This document shows, one piece after another, positions 1 through 8,790 of a stretch of 64,000 bases of DNA. A model generated the notes under the pieces. The model did not search any database. It had not been told where the DNA came from and saw only the letters and a list, made by a program, of their open reading frames with translations. The stretch comes from Leptolyngbya sp. CCY15150 (GTDB lineage Bacteria > Cyanobacteriota > Cyanobacteriia > RECH01). Location of the stretch: the NCBI RefSeq assembly GCF_016888135.1, contig NZ_JACSWB010000164.1, positions 62,001 through 126,000 of the forward strand, given 5' to 3'. A program made the translations under genes and the position numbers. The number at the start of each line of letters is the position of its first letter. Position 1 is the stretch's first letter.

Positions 1-2
1 TG

Positions 3-251
3 GACAGCGATGCCGCGGTTGGTTACACCTACTATATTCCGCCGATCGCTCGCTATCAGCTTGAGCAGTTACCTGCCAAGTCGAAGGGATTAGTGCTGTG
101 GTTGTTGGAGGGGCATGTGCTTTCGCGTCAAGAGCTAGAGTTTTTGGCGAACTTGCCGACTCTAGAACCCAAGTTAAAGGTGGTGATTGAGATGGGAGGC
201 GATCGCACCTTCACCTGGCAACCTTTAAAAACAGTGGTGCAAGCCGCCTAG
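3..251 (+). CDS. C-terminal part of an unrecognised protein
   Basis: An open frame enters from before the window and ends at a TAG at 249-251, leaving 82 residues. The visible part begins DSDAAVGYTYYIPP and ends LKTVVQAA. Its even amino-acid mix and HIP1 site within a codon-like frame resemble the real genes here. I do not recognise a domain. The start lies outside the window, so length and function cannot be judged. Confidence 0.6.
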   Translation, partial: DSDAAVGYTYYIPPIARYQLEQLPAKSKGLVLWLLEGHVLSRQELEFLANLPTLEPKLKVVIEMGGDRTFTWQPLKTVVQAA

Positions 252-314
252 GTATGAAATTCGGGGTATCTCCTCCGGAGAGCGATCGCTGTTCTATCCA
301 TAGGTCAAGGAATC

Positions 315-824
315 ATGACCGCAAATCAACGTCCTGGTAGTGTTACAGCCATCGCGATTTGGCTGATTGTAGCGGGTGTGTTTTACGCCTTATTTGCACT
401 GATCTTCCTGTTGGTGCAAACCTTCTTTGCCTCCGAAGACGGTCGGCAAATGATGCTCCAAGAACCTGAGATGCAAGCCCTGCCGCCAGAGATCTTGGAT
501 TTGATGGGCCCCTTATTTCTGGGGCTGGGCTTAATCTCGTTGGTGTTTGCGGTCATCTGCGTCGTTATGAGCGTGGGGCTCTTTCGCCTCAAGGGCTGGG
601 GGCGTATGGGCACCATCATCTTTCACTGGGTTTGCATTGGGCTAAATGCCTTCCAGTTGCTCGGCTCGATCTTCAGCGCAGGGACAGCGGGTCTCACGGT
701 TCTCCCTACCCTGCTGTTGCTGGTGTTCAATCTTGCGATCGCCGGCAGCATTGTTTACATCTTGCAGCAGCCCGATGTCCGTCAAGCCTTTCGTCCTGTC
801 TCGATCAGCGATCAGTCGTTCTAG
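315..824 (+). CDS. Small four-helix integral membrane protein
   Basis: This 169-residue protein of unknown function has about four hydrophobic segments, at residues 11-37, 66-90, 98-122 and 127-150. The loop between helices 1 and 2 (about 38-62) is acidic and Met/Gln-rich. The short N-terminus and the polar C-terminal tail (QQPDVRQAFRPVS) probably both face the cytoplasm. It lies 64 bp after the truncated gene on the same strand and could be co-transcribed with it. No catalytic motif or known family is evident, so only the membrane topology is supported. Confidence 0.7.
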   Translation: MTANQRPGSVTAIAIWLIVAGVFYALFALIFLLVQTFFASEDGRQMMLQEPEMQALPPEILDLMGPLFLGLGLISLVFAVICVVMSVGLFRLKGWGRMGTIIFHWVCIGLNAFQLLGSIFSAGTAGLTVLPTLLLLVFNLAIAGSIVYILQQPDVRQAFRPVSISDQSF

Positions 825-927
825 ATGGTGTAGATTCAGTTGAGTTCTGGAATGGCCCAGCGCTCAACTGATCTGTGTTTCAGGCTGATTTGTACTGCAG
901 GCTGATAGAAGCTTCCTAGCGCTGGGA

Positions 928-2166
928 CTACTGCAGCATCGTTTTGGAGACCATGCGGGTTTTCTTGCGATCGCTCTCGCTGAGTTCTTCCCCAGACTGG
1001 AGGCGCGTGGCGTTGTCTTGCAAGACGGTGGCAGCGCCTTCATCGCCCATTTGTAGCGCGGTCTTAGCGGCCGACTGGAGCATGGTGGCCGCACCGGTGC
1101 GATCGCCATCCTTGAGCTTTTGTTCGGCAATCTGCGTCTGACGGTATTTGGCCAGGGCTAAGACATGCTGCTGGACTTGAGGATTCACTTGGGGCTGGAA
1201 GGCTTCCAGCACTTTGGCAACCACGGGAATGGCCTCGGAGAAGAGTCGTTCCTTGCCGCTGTTGGGGTCATCGTAGCGCACCTGCAGCCCGGCAATTTGC
1301 TGGGAGCCAGGAGGCAACTGTCCAGCATAGAGATTCACTAGCACTACCCGAGGTGCATCTACCATCAGGTCTCCCAGGCGCGCTAGGTATTGATCCCCTT
1401 CTTGGATGATCGCTAGTTCAACTGTGTCGGGTGACACTTGGGCAATGGGTTTTAGATCGGCGAGACGGATGTGGGAGCCCAGGGTGAGGGTGAGATAGGC
1501 ATTGGTGAGCCCCACGGACTGGGCGCGGCTGAAGAGCCGGTCAAACTCACTCACGGCCTGGTCGGGGGTTTGAATGTAGGACAGGGTGCCACCGGCTGCG
1601 TCGGCGATGCGTTCGAGGACATCTTGGTTCCAATGATCGCCAAACCCCAGGGTGCTGAGGGTCATGTTGTAGGTGGCGGCCAGCTCCGCTAGTTTGAGGC
1701 AGCGATCGTTATCGCCATGCTCATTTTCCCCGTCGGTGAGTAAGAAAGCCTGGGAAATGGTGTCCTGCTTGCCCTTGGCTAGCTCCTCAATGCCCAACTT
1801 CATGCCTTCATCAATGGCCGTGCCGCCACTGGCCCGCAGTTGACTGAGCTTCACCTTGACCTCGGCAGGATTCTCAATGTGTTGATTGGACAGTAAGACC
1901 TTAGCCTTATGATCAAACGCCACAATGGAGAGGCGATCGCCCGGTGAAAGCTGTTCCACAATGCGGTTGGCGGCTTGCTTGACGATGTCGAGCGGTTTCC
2001 CATTCATAGAGCCGCTGTGGTCTAAAATCAGGCAGAGATTTAAAGGAGCATGGCGGTTGAGCGACTCAGCGATCGCCGAAATTGAGACGGCCAGTTGCCG
2101 CTGGCTGCTGGGCTGATGAGCGTCAAGATTGACATCATTGAGAGCAGCTTGTAATCCCACTCGCAT
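928..2166 (-). CDS. VWA-domain protein with intact MIDAS motif
   Basis: This 412-residue cytoplasmic protein carries a von Willebrand factor A domain at about residues 43-220. The metal-ion-dependent adhesion site is complete: DHSGS at 49-53, a Thr in ASGGTAID, and an Asp in LLTDGEN. VWA proteins of this layout (VWA followed by a beta-rich part and a helical C-terminus) usually mediate metal-dependent protein contacts; the partner here is unknown. The C-terminal 100 residues are helical and Ala/Gln-rich. The start is well supported, with AAGGAG a few bases upstream of the ATG. It is transcribed away from clpR. No signal peptide is seen. Confidence 0.85.
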   Translation of the reverse strand: MRVGLQAALNDVNLDAHQPSSQRQLAVSISAIAESLNRHAPLNLCLILDHSGSMNGKPLDIVKQAANRIVEQLSPGDRLSIVAFDHKAKVLLSNQHIENPAEVKVKLSQLRASGGTAIDEGMKLGIEELAKGKQDTISQAFLLTDGENEHGDNDRCLKLAELAATYNMTLSTLGFGDHWNQDVLERIADAAGGTLSYIQTPDQAVSEFDRLFSRAQSVGLTNAYLTLTLGSHIRLADLKPIAQVSPDTVELAIIQEGDQYLARLGDLMVDAPRVVLVNLYAGQLPPGSQQIAGLQVRYDDPNSGKERLFSEAIPVVAKVLEAFQPQVNPQVQQHVLALAKYRQTQIAEQKLKDGDRTGAATMLQSAAKTALQMGDEGAATVLQDNATRLQSGEELSESDRKKTRMVSKTMLQ

Positions 2167-2471
2167 AGTTAAGCTCCTTAAATTCTGAGCGCAGTTGATC
2201 GAAAAATATGGAGATCGATCCTATTCAATCCCTTCACGGTGAGTAGTAAGGGTTTCGGATCATTGGGTGATTTGGGGCCCTGCAAGGGGCGATCGCTTCA
2301 AGGCCATTGGCCAAGGCGGCGGCTAGAGGTTCGGGAATCCCGTCAAGTATCCGCCATGAATCTGGGGGATCAGCCACCACCATTGCTAGCGAGGGCACGT
2401 TACTATGTTTACTATGTTAAAGGTGTAACACTGCACCCAATTGTTGAGGCAACTGATAGGCAAGACGTTAT
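2167..2471. other. Divergent intergenic region between the VWA gene and clpR
   Basis: These 305 bp must hold the promoters of two divergent genes. The only clear structure is an abutting 9-bp duplication, TTACTATGT at 2400-2408 and 2409-2417, about 55 bp before clpR. It creates two TATG/TATGTT -10-like hexamers. No convincing -35 element could be assigned, and I see no coding potential. Confidence 0.5.
2400..2417 (+). repeat. 9-bp abutting tandem duplication upstream of clpR
   Basis: TTACTATGT occurs twice without a spacer. It lies in the probable promoter region of clpR and duplicates a -10-like element. Confidence 0.6.
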
Positions 2472-3161
2472 ATGAATTCACCTATCCAGGCGGTTCAGTC
2501 TACATATGGTGGTGATGCTTACTATCGCACACCCCCCCCAGACCTACCGTCGCTCTTGTTAAAAGAGCGTATTGTGTACTTGGGGTTACCCCTGTATTCC
2601 TCTGATGAGGTGAAACAGCAGGTTGGTATTGACGTAACTGAGTTGATTATTGCTCAGTTGCTCTACCTGCAGTTTGATGATCCGGACAAACCGATTTATT
2701 TCTACATCAACTCGACCGGAACCTCTTGGTACGGCGGAGATGCAATTGGGTTTGAAACCGAAGCCTTTGCTATCTGTGACACGATTGACTACATTAAGCC
2801 AGCGGTTCATACCATCTGCATTGGGCAGGCTATGGGAACTGCGGCCATGATTTTGTCAGCGGGTACGAAGGGCTTCCGTGCTAGCTTACCCCATGCCACC
2901 ATTGTGCTGAACCAAACTCGCAGTGGTGCTCAAGGGCAGGCCACCGATATTCAGATTCGGGCCAAGGAAGTGCTGACCAACAAGCAAACGACCCTGGAAA
3001 TTATGGCAAAAAACACCGGTAAAACGGTGGAGCAAATTGCCAAAGATACGGATCGAATGTTCTATCTGACTCCCCAAGAAGCCTTGGAGTATGGCTTAAT
3101 CGATCGCGTGTTGGCGAGTTCTAAGGAATTACCCACTGCGCCCGTGGCGTCGCTCACCTAA
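2472..3161 (+). CDS. clpR: ClpR, non-catalytic paralogue of the ClpP protease subunit
   Basis: This is a 229-residue ClpP-fold protein. The Ser, His and Asp of the ClpP triad are all replaced. The Ser position in the GxAxS motif is Gly122 (GQAMGTAA), the His position is Asn147 (VLNQT in place of MIHQP), and the Asp position is Met196 (DTDRMF in place of DTDRDY). In cyanobacteria, ClpR is known to form mixed rings with ClpP3 and work with ClpC in essential protein turnover. The next gene, 84 bp downstream, is the catalytic clpP3-type subunit, so the two probably form an operon. An insertion-like stretch STGTSWYGGD replaces the usual SPGGSVTAG loop. Confidence 0.93.
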   Translation: MNSPIQAVQSTYGGDAYYRTPPPDLPSLLLKERIVYLGLPLYSSDEVKQQVGIDVTELIIAQLLYLQFDDPDKPIYFYINSTGTSWYGGDAIGFETEAFAICDTIDYIKPAVHTICIGQAMGTAAMILSAGTKGFRASLPHATIVLNQTRSGAQGQATDIQIRAKEVLTNKQTTLEIMAKNTGKTVEQIAKDTDRMFYLTPQEALEYGLIDRVLASSKELPTAPVASLT

Positions 3162-3245
3162 GGGCTTGCTAGAGCCCTGAAGCTGCCGGCATGGCGGCTG
3201 CTCCCCCGTTCTCCTATCGTTTTCAATCTGTAGAGAGTACTCACT

Positions 3246-3848
3246 ATGCCCATCGGCACACCTAAAGTTCCCTATCGGCTACCCGGTAGCCAATATACCC
3301 AGTGGATTGACATTTACACCCGCCTCAACCAAGAGCGGATCATTTTCCTGGGACAAGAAGTCACCGATGGCTTGGCCAACTCCATCGTTGCTGCCATGCT
3401 CTACCTGGATTCTGATGATCCCGGTAAGCCCATCTATTTGTATATCAACTCGCCCGGTGGTTCCGTGACGGCGGGCATGGCCATCTACGACACCATGCAG
3501 TACATCAAGTCTGAAGTGGTGACGATTTGTGTTGGTTTGGCTGCATCCATGGGAGCTTTTCTGTTGGCGGCGGGTAGCAAGGGCAAGCGCTTGGCCCTGC
3601 CCCATGCGCGGATCATGATCCACCAACCCTTGGGGGGTGTGGGTCGTCGGCAGGCCACGGATATCCAAATCGAGGCGAAGGAAATTTTACGCGTGCGCCA
3701 GCAGTTGAACGAAATGCTAGCGGCTCGTACCGGAAAAACAGTTGAGCAAATCGCCAAAGATACCGATCGCGACTACTTTATGTCGGCAGCGGAAGCGGTT
3801 GAGTATGGTTTGATTGATCGTGTTGTGGAAAGCCCACCCTCGACCTAA
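3246..3848 (+). CDS. clpP: ATP-dependent Clp protease proteolytic subunit (ClpP3 type)
   Basis: This 200-residue serine peptidase is the catalytic partner of the ClpR just upstream. The triad is intact: Ser101 in GLAASMGAF, His126 in MIHQPLGG, and Asp176 in DTDRDYF. The SPGGSVTAG oxyanion loop is at about 69-77. The pairing directly after clpR is the arrangement described for cyanobacterial clpR-clpP3, hence the ClpP3 assignment. The N-terminus is short and no long propeptide is visible. The operon probably ends at the hairpin at 3899-3935. Confidence 0.95.
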   Translation: MPIGTPKVPYRLPGSQYTQWIDIYTRLNQERIIFLGQEVTDGLANSIVAAMLYLDSDDPGKPIYLYINSPGGSVTAGMAIYDTMQYIKSEVVTICVGLAASMGAFLLAAGSKGKRLALPHARIMIHQPLGGVGRRQATDIQIEAKEILRVRQQLNEMLAARTGKTVEQIAKDTDRDYFMSAAEAVEYGLIDRVVESPPST

Positions 3849-3898
3849 GGCAGTTCATCTGCACGGTGAGCATCCAATGAAGATGTCACGTTAGATTT

Positions 3899-3935
3899 AT
3901 GGCAGAATTGTTCAACATTCTGCCATTTTTGGTAT
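3899..3935 (+). terminator. Intrinsic terminator of the clpR-clpP operon
   Basis: ATGGCAGAAT and ATTCTGCCAT form a perfect 10-bp stem around an 8-base loop and are followed by a run of T (TTTTT). It lies 51 bp after the clpP stop. The hairpin contains an in-frame ATG that could be mistaken for the start of the next gene. Confidence 0.7.
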
Positions 3936-3937
3936 CT

Positions 3938-4591
3938 ATGAACCTACCGGACTGCTATCGACTATTGGGATTACGGACGGGCGCACCGGCAGACGATATT
4001 AAGGCGTCCTACCGGCGTTTGGCACGGTTATATCACCCCGATGTTAACCCTGGCGATCAAGCAGCGGAGGAGAAGTTCATTCAGATCACTGAAGCCTACA
4101 AGTACTTAATGGAGGTTGTGCCTGAGGGATTGGCTCAGTCTACATCTACGCCGAGTGCGACGCCCTCCCCTACGCCGTCGTCTCAGCCTCCTAAGGTGCG
4201 TATCCACGTGAAGCGGCCAGCGGAGCGATCGCCCTCTCCTAGTCCGTCAAAATCCCCTGCGCCCCAGATTCGCCTTGATCCCACCCTGTCGGAGACCGAT
4301 CGCAAACTAAAGCAGCATAGCTACAAGCAGCTTCAGCATCTGCTCAAAGAGCAGCGGTTTCCTAGGGCGATCGCGTTGGTGGAGGGTCTATCCCAGCGGT
4401 TGCCGAAGGATCGGGAGGTGAAGCAGTGGCAGGCGATTACCTATCAGCGCTTTGGCCAACATCTTGTGAAGCAACGGCAGCTTGATAAGGCCAGGATTTA
4501 CCTCAAAAAAGCGCTACAAACGGATCCCAATAATCGATCGCTTTGGCTAGAAGTGGAGCGGGTGTTCCGGCAGATTGAACAATTGCTCTAA
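3938..4591 (+). CDS. J-domain protein with C-terminal TPR-like helices
   Basis: The N-terminal 65 residues form a J domain (DCYRLLGLRTGAPADDIK, then YHPDVNPGD) with the HPD motif that stimulates DnaK ATPase. A Ser/Pro/Thr-rich linker follows, then a C-terminal tetratricopeptide-like helical part (QHLVKQRQLDKARIYLKKAL). No Gly/Phe or zinc region is present, so it is a type III J-protein, probably a DnaK co-chaperone for a specific client. I place the start at the ATG at 3938 (MNLPDCYRLLGL). The ATG 39 bp upstream lies in the stem of the preceding terminator and would add only MAELFNILPFLVS. The Clp neighbourhood fits protein quality control. Confidence 0.88.
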   Translation: MNLPDCYRLLGLRTGAPADDIKASYRRLARLYHPDVNPGDQAAEEKFIQITEAYKYLMEVVPEGLAQSTSTPSATPSPTPSSQPPKVRIHVKRPAERSPSPSPSKSPAPQIRLDPTLSETDRKLKQHSYKQLQHLLKEQRFPRAIALVEGLSQRLPKDREVKQWQAITYQRFGQHLVKQRQLDKARIYLKKALQTDPNNRSLWLEVERVFRQIEQLL

Positions 4592-4687
4592 TCGGGGAGG
4601 GAAAGCGGTCAAACCCTAATTCTCTTGTCTGGTGTGAGCTGTCATGACGAGCATTGGTCAGGATATCCCAACATCATCCAAGAGGGA

Positions 4688-4984
4688 TTACTTGGTCAGG
4701 ACGTCAGCGATCGCTTCTTCCAGAGCTGGTTTTTCCAACGTTGTAATCACAAATACTTCTTGAAATTGCTTGCCCTTGCGGGCGATCAGCTTAAAGCCAC
4801 CCAGGACAGGCACAGAGACACGCAGTGTCAGCTTAGGACTATGGGCCCGCGATCGCCCGATCACCGCTGGCGTGATCGTGGTAATCGTGGTTTGACGCTT
4901 GAGTAACGTCTCCAGGATGGGGATGAGCCCTGGAATGTGGGTGGAATGATTCCAAACTAAGCGTCCGCTGGGTGGTTGGGCCAT
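4688..4984 (-). CDS. DUF2103 family protein
   Basis: This 98-residue protein matches by eye the cyanobacterial DUF2103 family. It starts with a GRLVWNHSTHIPGL segment and has KLTLRVSVPVLGGFKLIARKG in the middle. The conserved His pair in NHSTHI and the basic KLIARKGK stretch suggest a metal- or nucleic-acid-binding role, but the function is not established. It lies 24 bp after clpS on the same strand and is probably co-transcribed with it. Confidence 0.8.
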   Translation of the reverse strand: MAQPPSGRLVWNHSTHIPGLIPILETLLKRQTTITTITPAVIGRSRAHSPKLTLRVSVPVLGGFKLIARKGKQFQEVFVITTLEKPALEEAIADVLTK

Positions 4985-5008
4985 GGTGGGGTATGAGGGT
5001 GGGCTGGA

Positions 5009-5347
5009 TTAGGCGGCTTCCAAGGGAGCCATGGTGAGCCCGGCGCGACTGAGTTGCTGATGGTACAGTTCCGCCTGTTCTTGCGGCCCTGTCCAAACAA
5101 TGGCCTGCCCCTCAAAATGTACCTGATTGGTGAGTTCCCAGGCGCGATCGCTGGTCATTTGGGGAATGTATTTCATCAAACAGGCGGCCACGTGCTGAAA
5201 GGTGTTGAAGTCGTCATTCAACACAATCACCTTAAAGTTGGGATAGGTTTTGCGCGTGGTTTGTTTAACTCGATCAGGGGTGATGGTGGGGGATGCAGTC
5301 ATGGTTAGGGGATAGGTGGCTGCATCAGCGGGGTGTACCGTCGTCAT
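5009..5347 (-). CDS. clpS: ClpS, N-end-rule adaptor of the Clp protease
   Basis: ClpS binds the N-terminal domain of ClpC/ClpA and delivers N-degron substrates. The core motif VIVLNDDFNTFQHVAACLMKYIP is complete, including the Asn-Asp pair of the substrate pocket and the Met/Lys-containing helix. The most likely start is the ATG at 5347 (MTTVHPAD, 112 residues). A TTG 21 bp further upstream would lengthen it slightly, and a third option is MTASPTI. With clpR, clpP3 and a J-protein within 3 kb it extends the protein-quality-control group. It probably shares a transcript with the DUF2103 gene. Confidence 0.93.
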   Translation of the reverse strand: MTTVHPADAATYPLTMTASPTITPDRVKQTTRKTYPNFKVIVLNDDFNTFQHVAACLMKYIPQMTSDRAWELTNQVHFEGQAIVWTGPQEQAELYHQQLSRAGLTMAPLEAA

Positions 5348-5467
5348 ACGCAGGGGTACCAAGTCCAAATGTGAACAGAATCTAAAGGATTGATGAGGGC
5401 CATTGTAGCTTAGTCGGTCGGGCAGCCGGAGAACCTGCTGGTGCTGGTTGGTTCTGGCGTGCTGGGC

Positions 5468-7234
5468 CTAGGGAGCGGAGCTGGGAGTGGGAACCGTGGC
5501 AATCCAGCGACTGGCGATGGGCATTCGCCAACCGGTACCAAAGGCGCGATCGGTGATCTTTAAGCCGGGAGGGGCCTGCTTGCGCTTAAATTCAGCGCGG
5601 GTGACCAGCTGCACGACGCGGTTGACGATGCCTGGGTCATGACCAGCGGTGACGATGTCGCTGGGCGACTGGTGGCGGGTGATCAGTCGACAGAGAATGT
5701 CATCCAGGGTGTCGTAGTCGGGCAGGGAGTCGGAATCTTTTTGGTCGGGCTTGAGTTCGGCGCTGGGGGGCTTGGTGAGAATGGCGTCGGGAATGATCTC
5801 TCCCGCTGCGCTCTGCGGCAGTCGCCAGGGCACCGCTGGATCGTCACTGGAATTGAGCCAGCGACAGAGGGAATAAACCCGCGTTTTGGGGACGTCGGCG
5901 ATCGCTGCTAGACCACCATTCATATCGCCGTAGAGGGTGCAGTAGCCCACCGCCAGCTCTGACTTGTTGCCGGTAGATAGCAGCAGGTAGCCAAACTTGT
6001 TGGCGATCGCCATCAGTAAATTGCCGCGAATCCGAGACTGGATATTTTCCTCGGCAATGCCAAAGCTGGTGCCGGCAAACAGATCTTCCAAGGTGTCATC
6101 ATAGGCGGACATTAAGCCGGCGATCGCTAAGGTTTCGGTGCGGATGCCCAAGTTTTTGGCCAGGGCATAGGCATCGGCCAGGGAATGGTCGGAGCTGTAG
6201 GGGGAGGGCATCAGCACACCCAGCACCTGATCGGCTCCTAGGGCCGCGGTGGCGATCGCCGCTACCAGAGCAGAGTCAATACCGCCGCTGAGACCGATGA
6301 CCGCTCGGGAAAAGCCGCATTTCCGGGCATAGTCCTGGACGCCCAGCACCAGTGCTGACCAGATTTCCCCATCATGGCTGGCGGGCTGGGGAGCGATCGC
6401 CTCTGGATCGGCGGTCACGTCACCGAGGGTAAGGTCGTAGTCTAGAAACTGTAGGTCAGGCTGGAAGGGCAAGGCTCGCACCACGGTCTGTCCCTGAGCA
6501 TTCATGGCTACGCTGCTGCCGTCGAAGATCAGATCATCATTGCCGCCGACTTGATTGACGTAGAGAATGGGTACCTGGTGACGCAGGGCCGCATGGCGTA
6601 GCATCGCCTCTCGAATTGCCTGTTTACCGACGCTGTAGGGAGATGCGGATAGATTTAGCACCAGATCGACGCCTTGGCTGGCTAAATCAGCGATGGGATT
6701 CACCTGATAGCTGCGCTTGCCCCAGAATTCCTCATCGTTCCACAGGTCTTCGCAAATGGTCACCCCCAGCGTTACGCGATGACCATCGGGTAAGGTCACG
6801 GCAAAGGTATTGATATCGTCCCCGGGTTGAAAGTAGCGATCTTCGTCAAAAACATCGTAGGTCGGCAGCAGACGCTTGTGGAAGATCTGCTGAATGGCAC
6901 CCTGTTCTAACAACGCCACGCTGTTGAACAGCGGTTTCTCTCCTAGGGGCGATCGCTGATTGGGATCAATGGTGCCCACCAGGACAGCGATCTGGGGCGG
7001 CAGGTCATGGGCTAACTGGTGCAGCGTATCTGCCATAGCCTGGATGAACCGAGGCTGTATCAGCAGGTCGCGGGGGGGATAGCCGCAGAGAGAAAGTTCT
7101 GGGGTGAGCAGTAACCGCACCCCCTGGGACGCAGCCGTTTGGGCGGCGGTCAAAATCTGCTGAGCATTGCCCGCAAGGTCACCAATGGTCGGATTCAGTT
7201 GAGCGATCGCCAGGGAGAGGGTGGGAGGGGTCAT
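5468..7234 (-). CDS. nadE: Glutamine-dependent NAD+ synthetase
   Basis: This 588-residue two-domain enzyme makes the last step of NAD+ synthesis, the amidation of deamido-NAD+ with glutamine nitrogen. Residues 1-280 are a nitrilase-type glutaminase with the catalytic set Glu46 (LLTPELSLCGYPPRD), Lys120 (FHKRLLPTYDVFDEDRYF) and Cys161 (GVTICEDLWND). The C-terminal synthetase domain has the ATP-pyrophosphatase loop GLSGGIDS at about 314-321 and LLSTGNKSELAVGYCT. Length is usual for the glutamine-dependent class. It is the last gene of the pncB-nadD-nrtR-nadE block, 147 bp after the regulator. Confidence 0.95.
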   Translation of the reverse strand: MTPPTLSLAIAQLNPTIGDLAGNAQQILTAAQTAASQGVRLLLTPELSLCGYPPRDLLIQPRFIQAMADTLHQLAHDLPPQIAVLVGTIDPNQRSPLGEKPLFNSVALLEQGAIQQIFHKRLLPTYDVFDEDRYFQPGDDINTFAVTLPDGHRVTLGVTICEDLWNDEEFWGKRSYQVNPIADLASQGVDLVLNLSASPYSVGKQAIREAMLRHAALRHQVPILYVNQVGGNDDLIFDGSSVAMNAQGQTVVRALPFQPDLQFLDYDLTLGDVTADPEAIAPQPASHDGEIWSALVLGVQDYARKCGFSRAVIGLSGGIDSALVAAIATAALGADQVLGVLMPSPYSSDHSLADAYALAKNLGIRTETLAIAGLMSAYDDTLEDLFAGTSFGIAEENIQSRIRGNLLMAIANKFGYLLLSTGNKSELAVGYCTLYGDMNGGLAAIADVPKTRVYSLCRWLNSSDDPAVPWRLPQSAAGEIIPDAILTKPPSAELKPDQKDSDSLPDYDTLDDILCRLITRHQSPSDIVTAGHDPGIVNRVVQLVTRAEFKRKQAPPGLKITDRAFGTGWRMPIASRWIATVPTPSSAP

Positions 7235-7381
7235 AGGGGTAGGAAGGAAAGGGAATGCAGGCTGACGGAGATCCTACTTGGGCTCATATCGGTAGGCATC
7301 TTGACTCGATGGGGCTGCGGGATCAGGTTGGAGACGGTAGAGGCTAGATAGGAAGGGTTAGACAGCAATGGCCAGGCAGGG

Positions 7382-8122
7382 CTAGGCAAAGACGAGGGGT
7401 TTATTCTTCAGCGGCGCAAAGGCTTCGGCATCAAATCGGTAGAGGCTGGCGGGACGACCGGCCCCACGGGAAGTTTTAATGCCCGTATCGCTGAGGATGC
7501 CTAGTTTGAGGATGCGGGTGCGGAAGTTGGAATAGTCAGCAAAATGGTCACCCAAGACGGTGGTATAGAGCTGATACAGATCATTGAGGGTAAACATCTC
7601 GGGCAAAACATCAAAGGCGATGGGGCTATATTCCAACTTATTGCGCAGGCGGCGATAGCCATAGTCGAGGATTTGCTGATGGTCAAACGCTAGGCTGGGA
7701 ACTTGCCCAAGGGGATACCAGGCAATGCCGTTGACGCCATCAGCAATCAATTCGGCTTCGGCAAACCGCACGAGGGCAAAGTAGCTCACCGATAGGTAGC
7801 GTACGCCGTAGCTGGTTTCGGCTTCCCTAGGATCGCGGTTGGGGCCGCCGAAGGTATAGAGCTGTTCGAGATAAAGGTTTTCGACGCGGATTTTTTCGGA
7901 GAGTACTCGATAGGCTGAGCCTTCTAAGGATTCTCCTTGACGGACTAAGGTGCCGGGTAGGCTCCATTCACCGGAAAAAGGCGCATCTTGGCGCATCACC
8001 AAGAGTACCAAGAGGCGATTTTGGTCACTGTCTACCGAAAAAATGACGCTATCGACTCCCACCTTAAACTCGGCAAGTGGGCTTACCAGGTCGGTAGGCT
8101 TTCGTTGGCTCCGTTCTGACAT
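7382..8122 (-). CDS. nrtR: NrtR-type regulator of NAD metabolism (Nudix domain plus winged helix)
   Basis: Residues 15-160 form a Nudix fold and residues 160-246 a winged-helix DNA-binding part (LYTTVLGDHFADYSNFRTRILKLGIL, then GAGRPASLYRF). This is the NrtR layout, in which the Nudix-like domain senses ADP-ribose or related NAD breakdown products. The Nudix box is degenerate: the expected REUxEE reads RVLSEK, so hydrolysis is unlikely. It sits between nadD and nadE, the targets expected for NrtR. Its first 40 bp overlap the end of nadD. No operator was identified with confidence. Confidence 0.85.
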   Translation of the reverse strand: MSERSQRKPTDLVSPLAEFKVGVDSVIFSVDSDQNRLLVLLVMRQDAPFSGEWSLPGTLVRQGESLEGSAYRVLSEKIRVENLYLEQLYTFGGPNRDPREAETSYGVRYLSVSYFALVRFAEAELIADGVNGIAWYPLGQVPSLAFDHQQILDYGYRRLRNKLEYSPIAFDVLPEMFTLNDLYQLYTTVLGDHFADYSNFRTRILKLGILSDTGIKTSRGAGRPASLYRFDAEAFAPLKNKPLVFA

Positions 8123-8682
8123 GCGTACAACTGCTCCCGATGGATATAGTCCTCAATGGGAGGCGTGAGAATAGCCGTATCTCCGGCTTTGCGGTAGGCT
8201 GTGGACGAGACTGCCAGACCGGTTAGGTCAGCGATCGCCACCGTAGCTCCCATCTGCCGCAGCTGATCTAAGTTCCCGTCTTCTAGAGGATACCCAGGCC
8301 GGGGCACCACGAGCAGATCAACCTGGTGCAGCAGCTCGTCTACTTGGTACCAGCGCGGCAGTTGATCCACTAAGTCGGAGCCAATAATCAGCGTGAAGTT
8401 GGCTTGGGGCCAGCGCTCTCTGGCCCGTTCAACGGTGATTAGCGCGCGGGGACTGCTGAGGTCGGGATGGTAGCCAATATTGTGCCGAGGGGGATAGATA
8501 TCGGCAATCAGCAATCTTAACATTGCCCCTCGATGTTGGAGCAGAGTTTGGTGGGACTTAAAGGGATTGTCGGAAGCCCAAACGGCTACCCAATCAAAAC
8601 GATGGGAGAGCCAGGTGAGAATTTGCTGGTGGGCAGTGGTGGGGGGATCGGCGCTGGTTCCAAACAAAGCAATGTTCAGCAT
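8083..8682 (-). CDS. nadD: Nicotinate-nucleotide adenylyltransferase
   Basis: NadD converts nicotinate mononucleotide and ATP to deamido-NAD+, between pncB and nadE in the salvage route encoded around it. The nucleotidyltransferase signature is present as ALFGTSADPPTTAH (the GxFDPxHxGH equivalent), and the second motif as VSSTAYR. The DLLVVPRPGYPL segment fits the family. I start it at 8682 (MLNIALFGTS), giving 199 residues. An ATG 81 bp upstream gives an unrelated-looking N-terminus. Its 3' end overlaps nrtR by 40 bp, which implies translational coupling. Confidence 0.9.
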   Translation of the reverse strand: MLNIALFGTSADPPTTAHQQILTWLSHRFDWVAVWASDNPFKSHQTLLQHRGAMLRLLIADIYPPRHNIGYHPDLSSPRALITVERARERWPQANFTLIIGSDLVDQLPRWYQVDELLHQVDLLVVPRPGYPLEDGNLDQLRQMGATVAIADLTGLAVSSTAYRKAGDTAILTPPIEDYIHREQLYACQNGANESLPTW

Positions 8683-8790
8683 AGGGCAGAGGGGATCAGG
8701 GGGATCGAGGTTGGCAAACGACGAATAATCTGACGTGGGTTGACACCATCTGGGGTGTCGCACTCCTTGGGAGTCGTGGGTTATCCATAA

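Noticed and set aside
2239-2475. A 78-codon frame before clpR on the plus strand
   Set aside because: It overlaps the promoter region and the clpR start, has no ribosome-binding site, and its residues (many Arg, Gly and Pro) look like translated spacer DNA.
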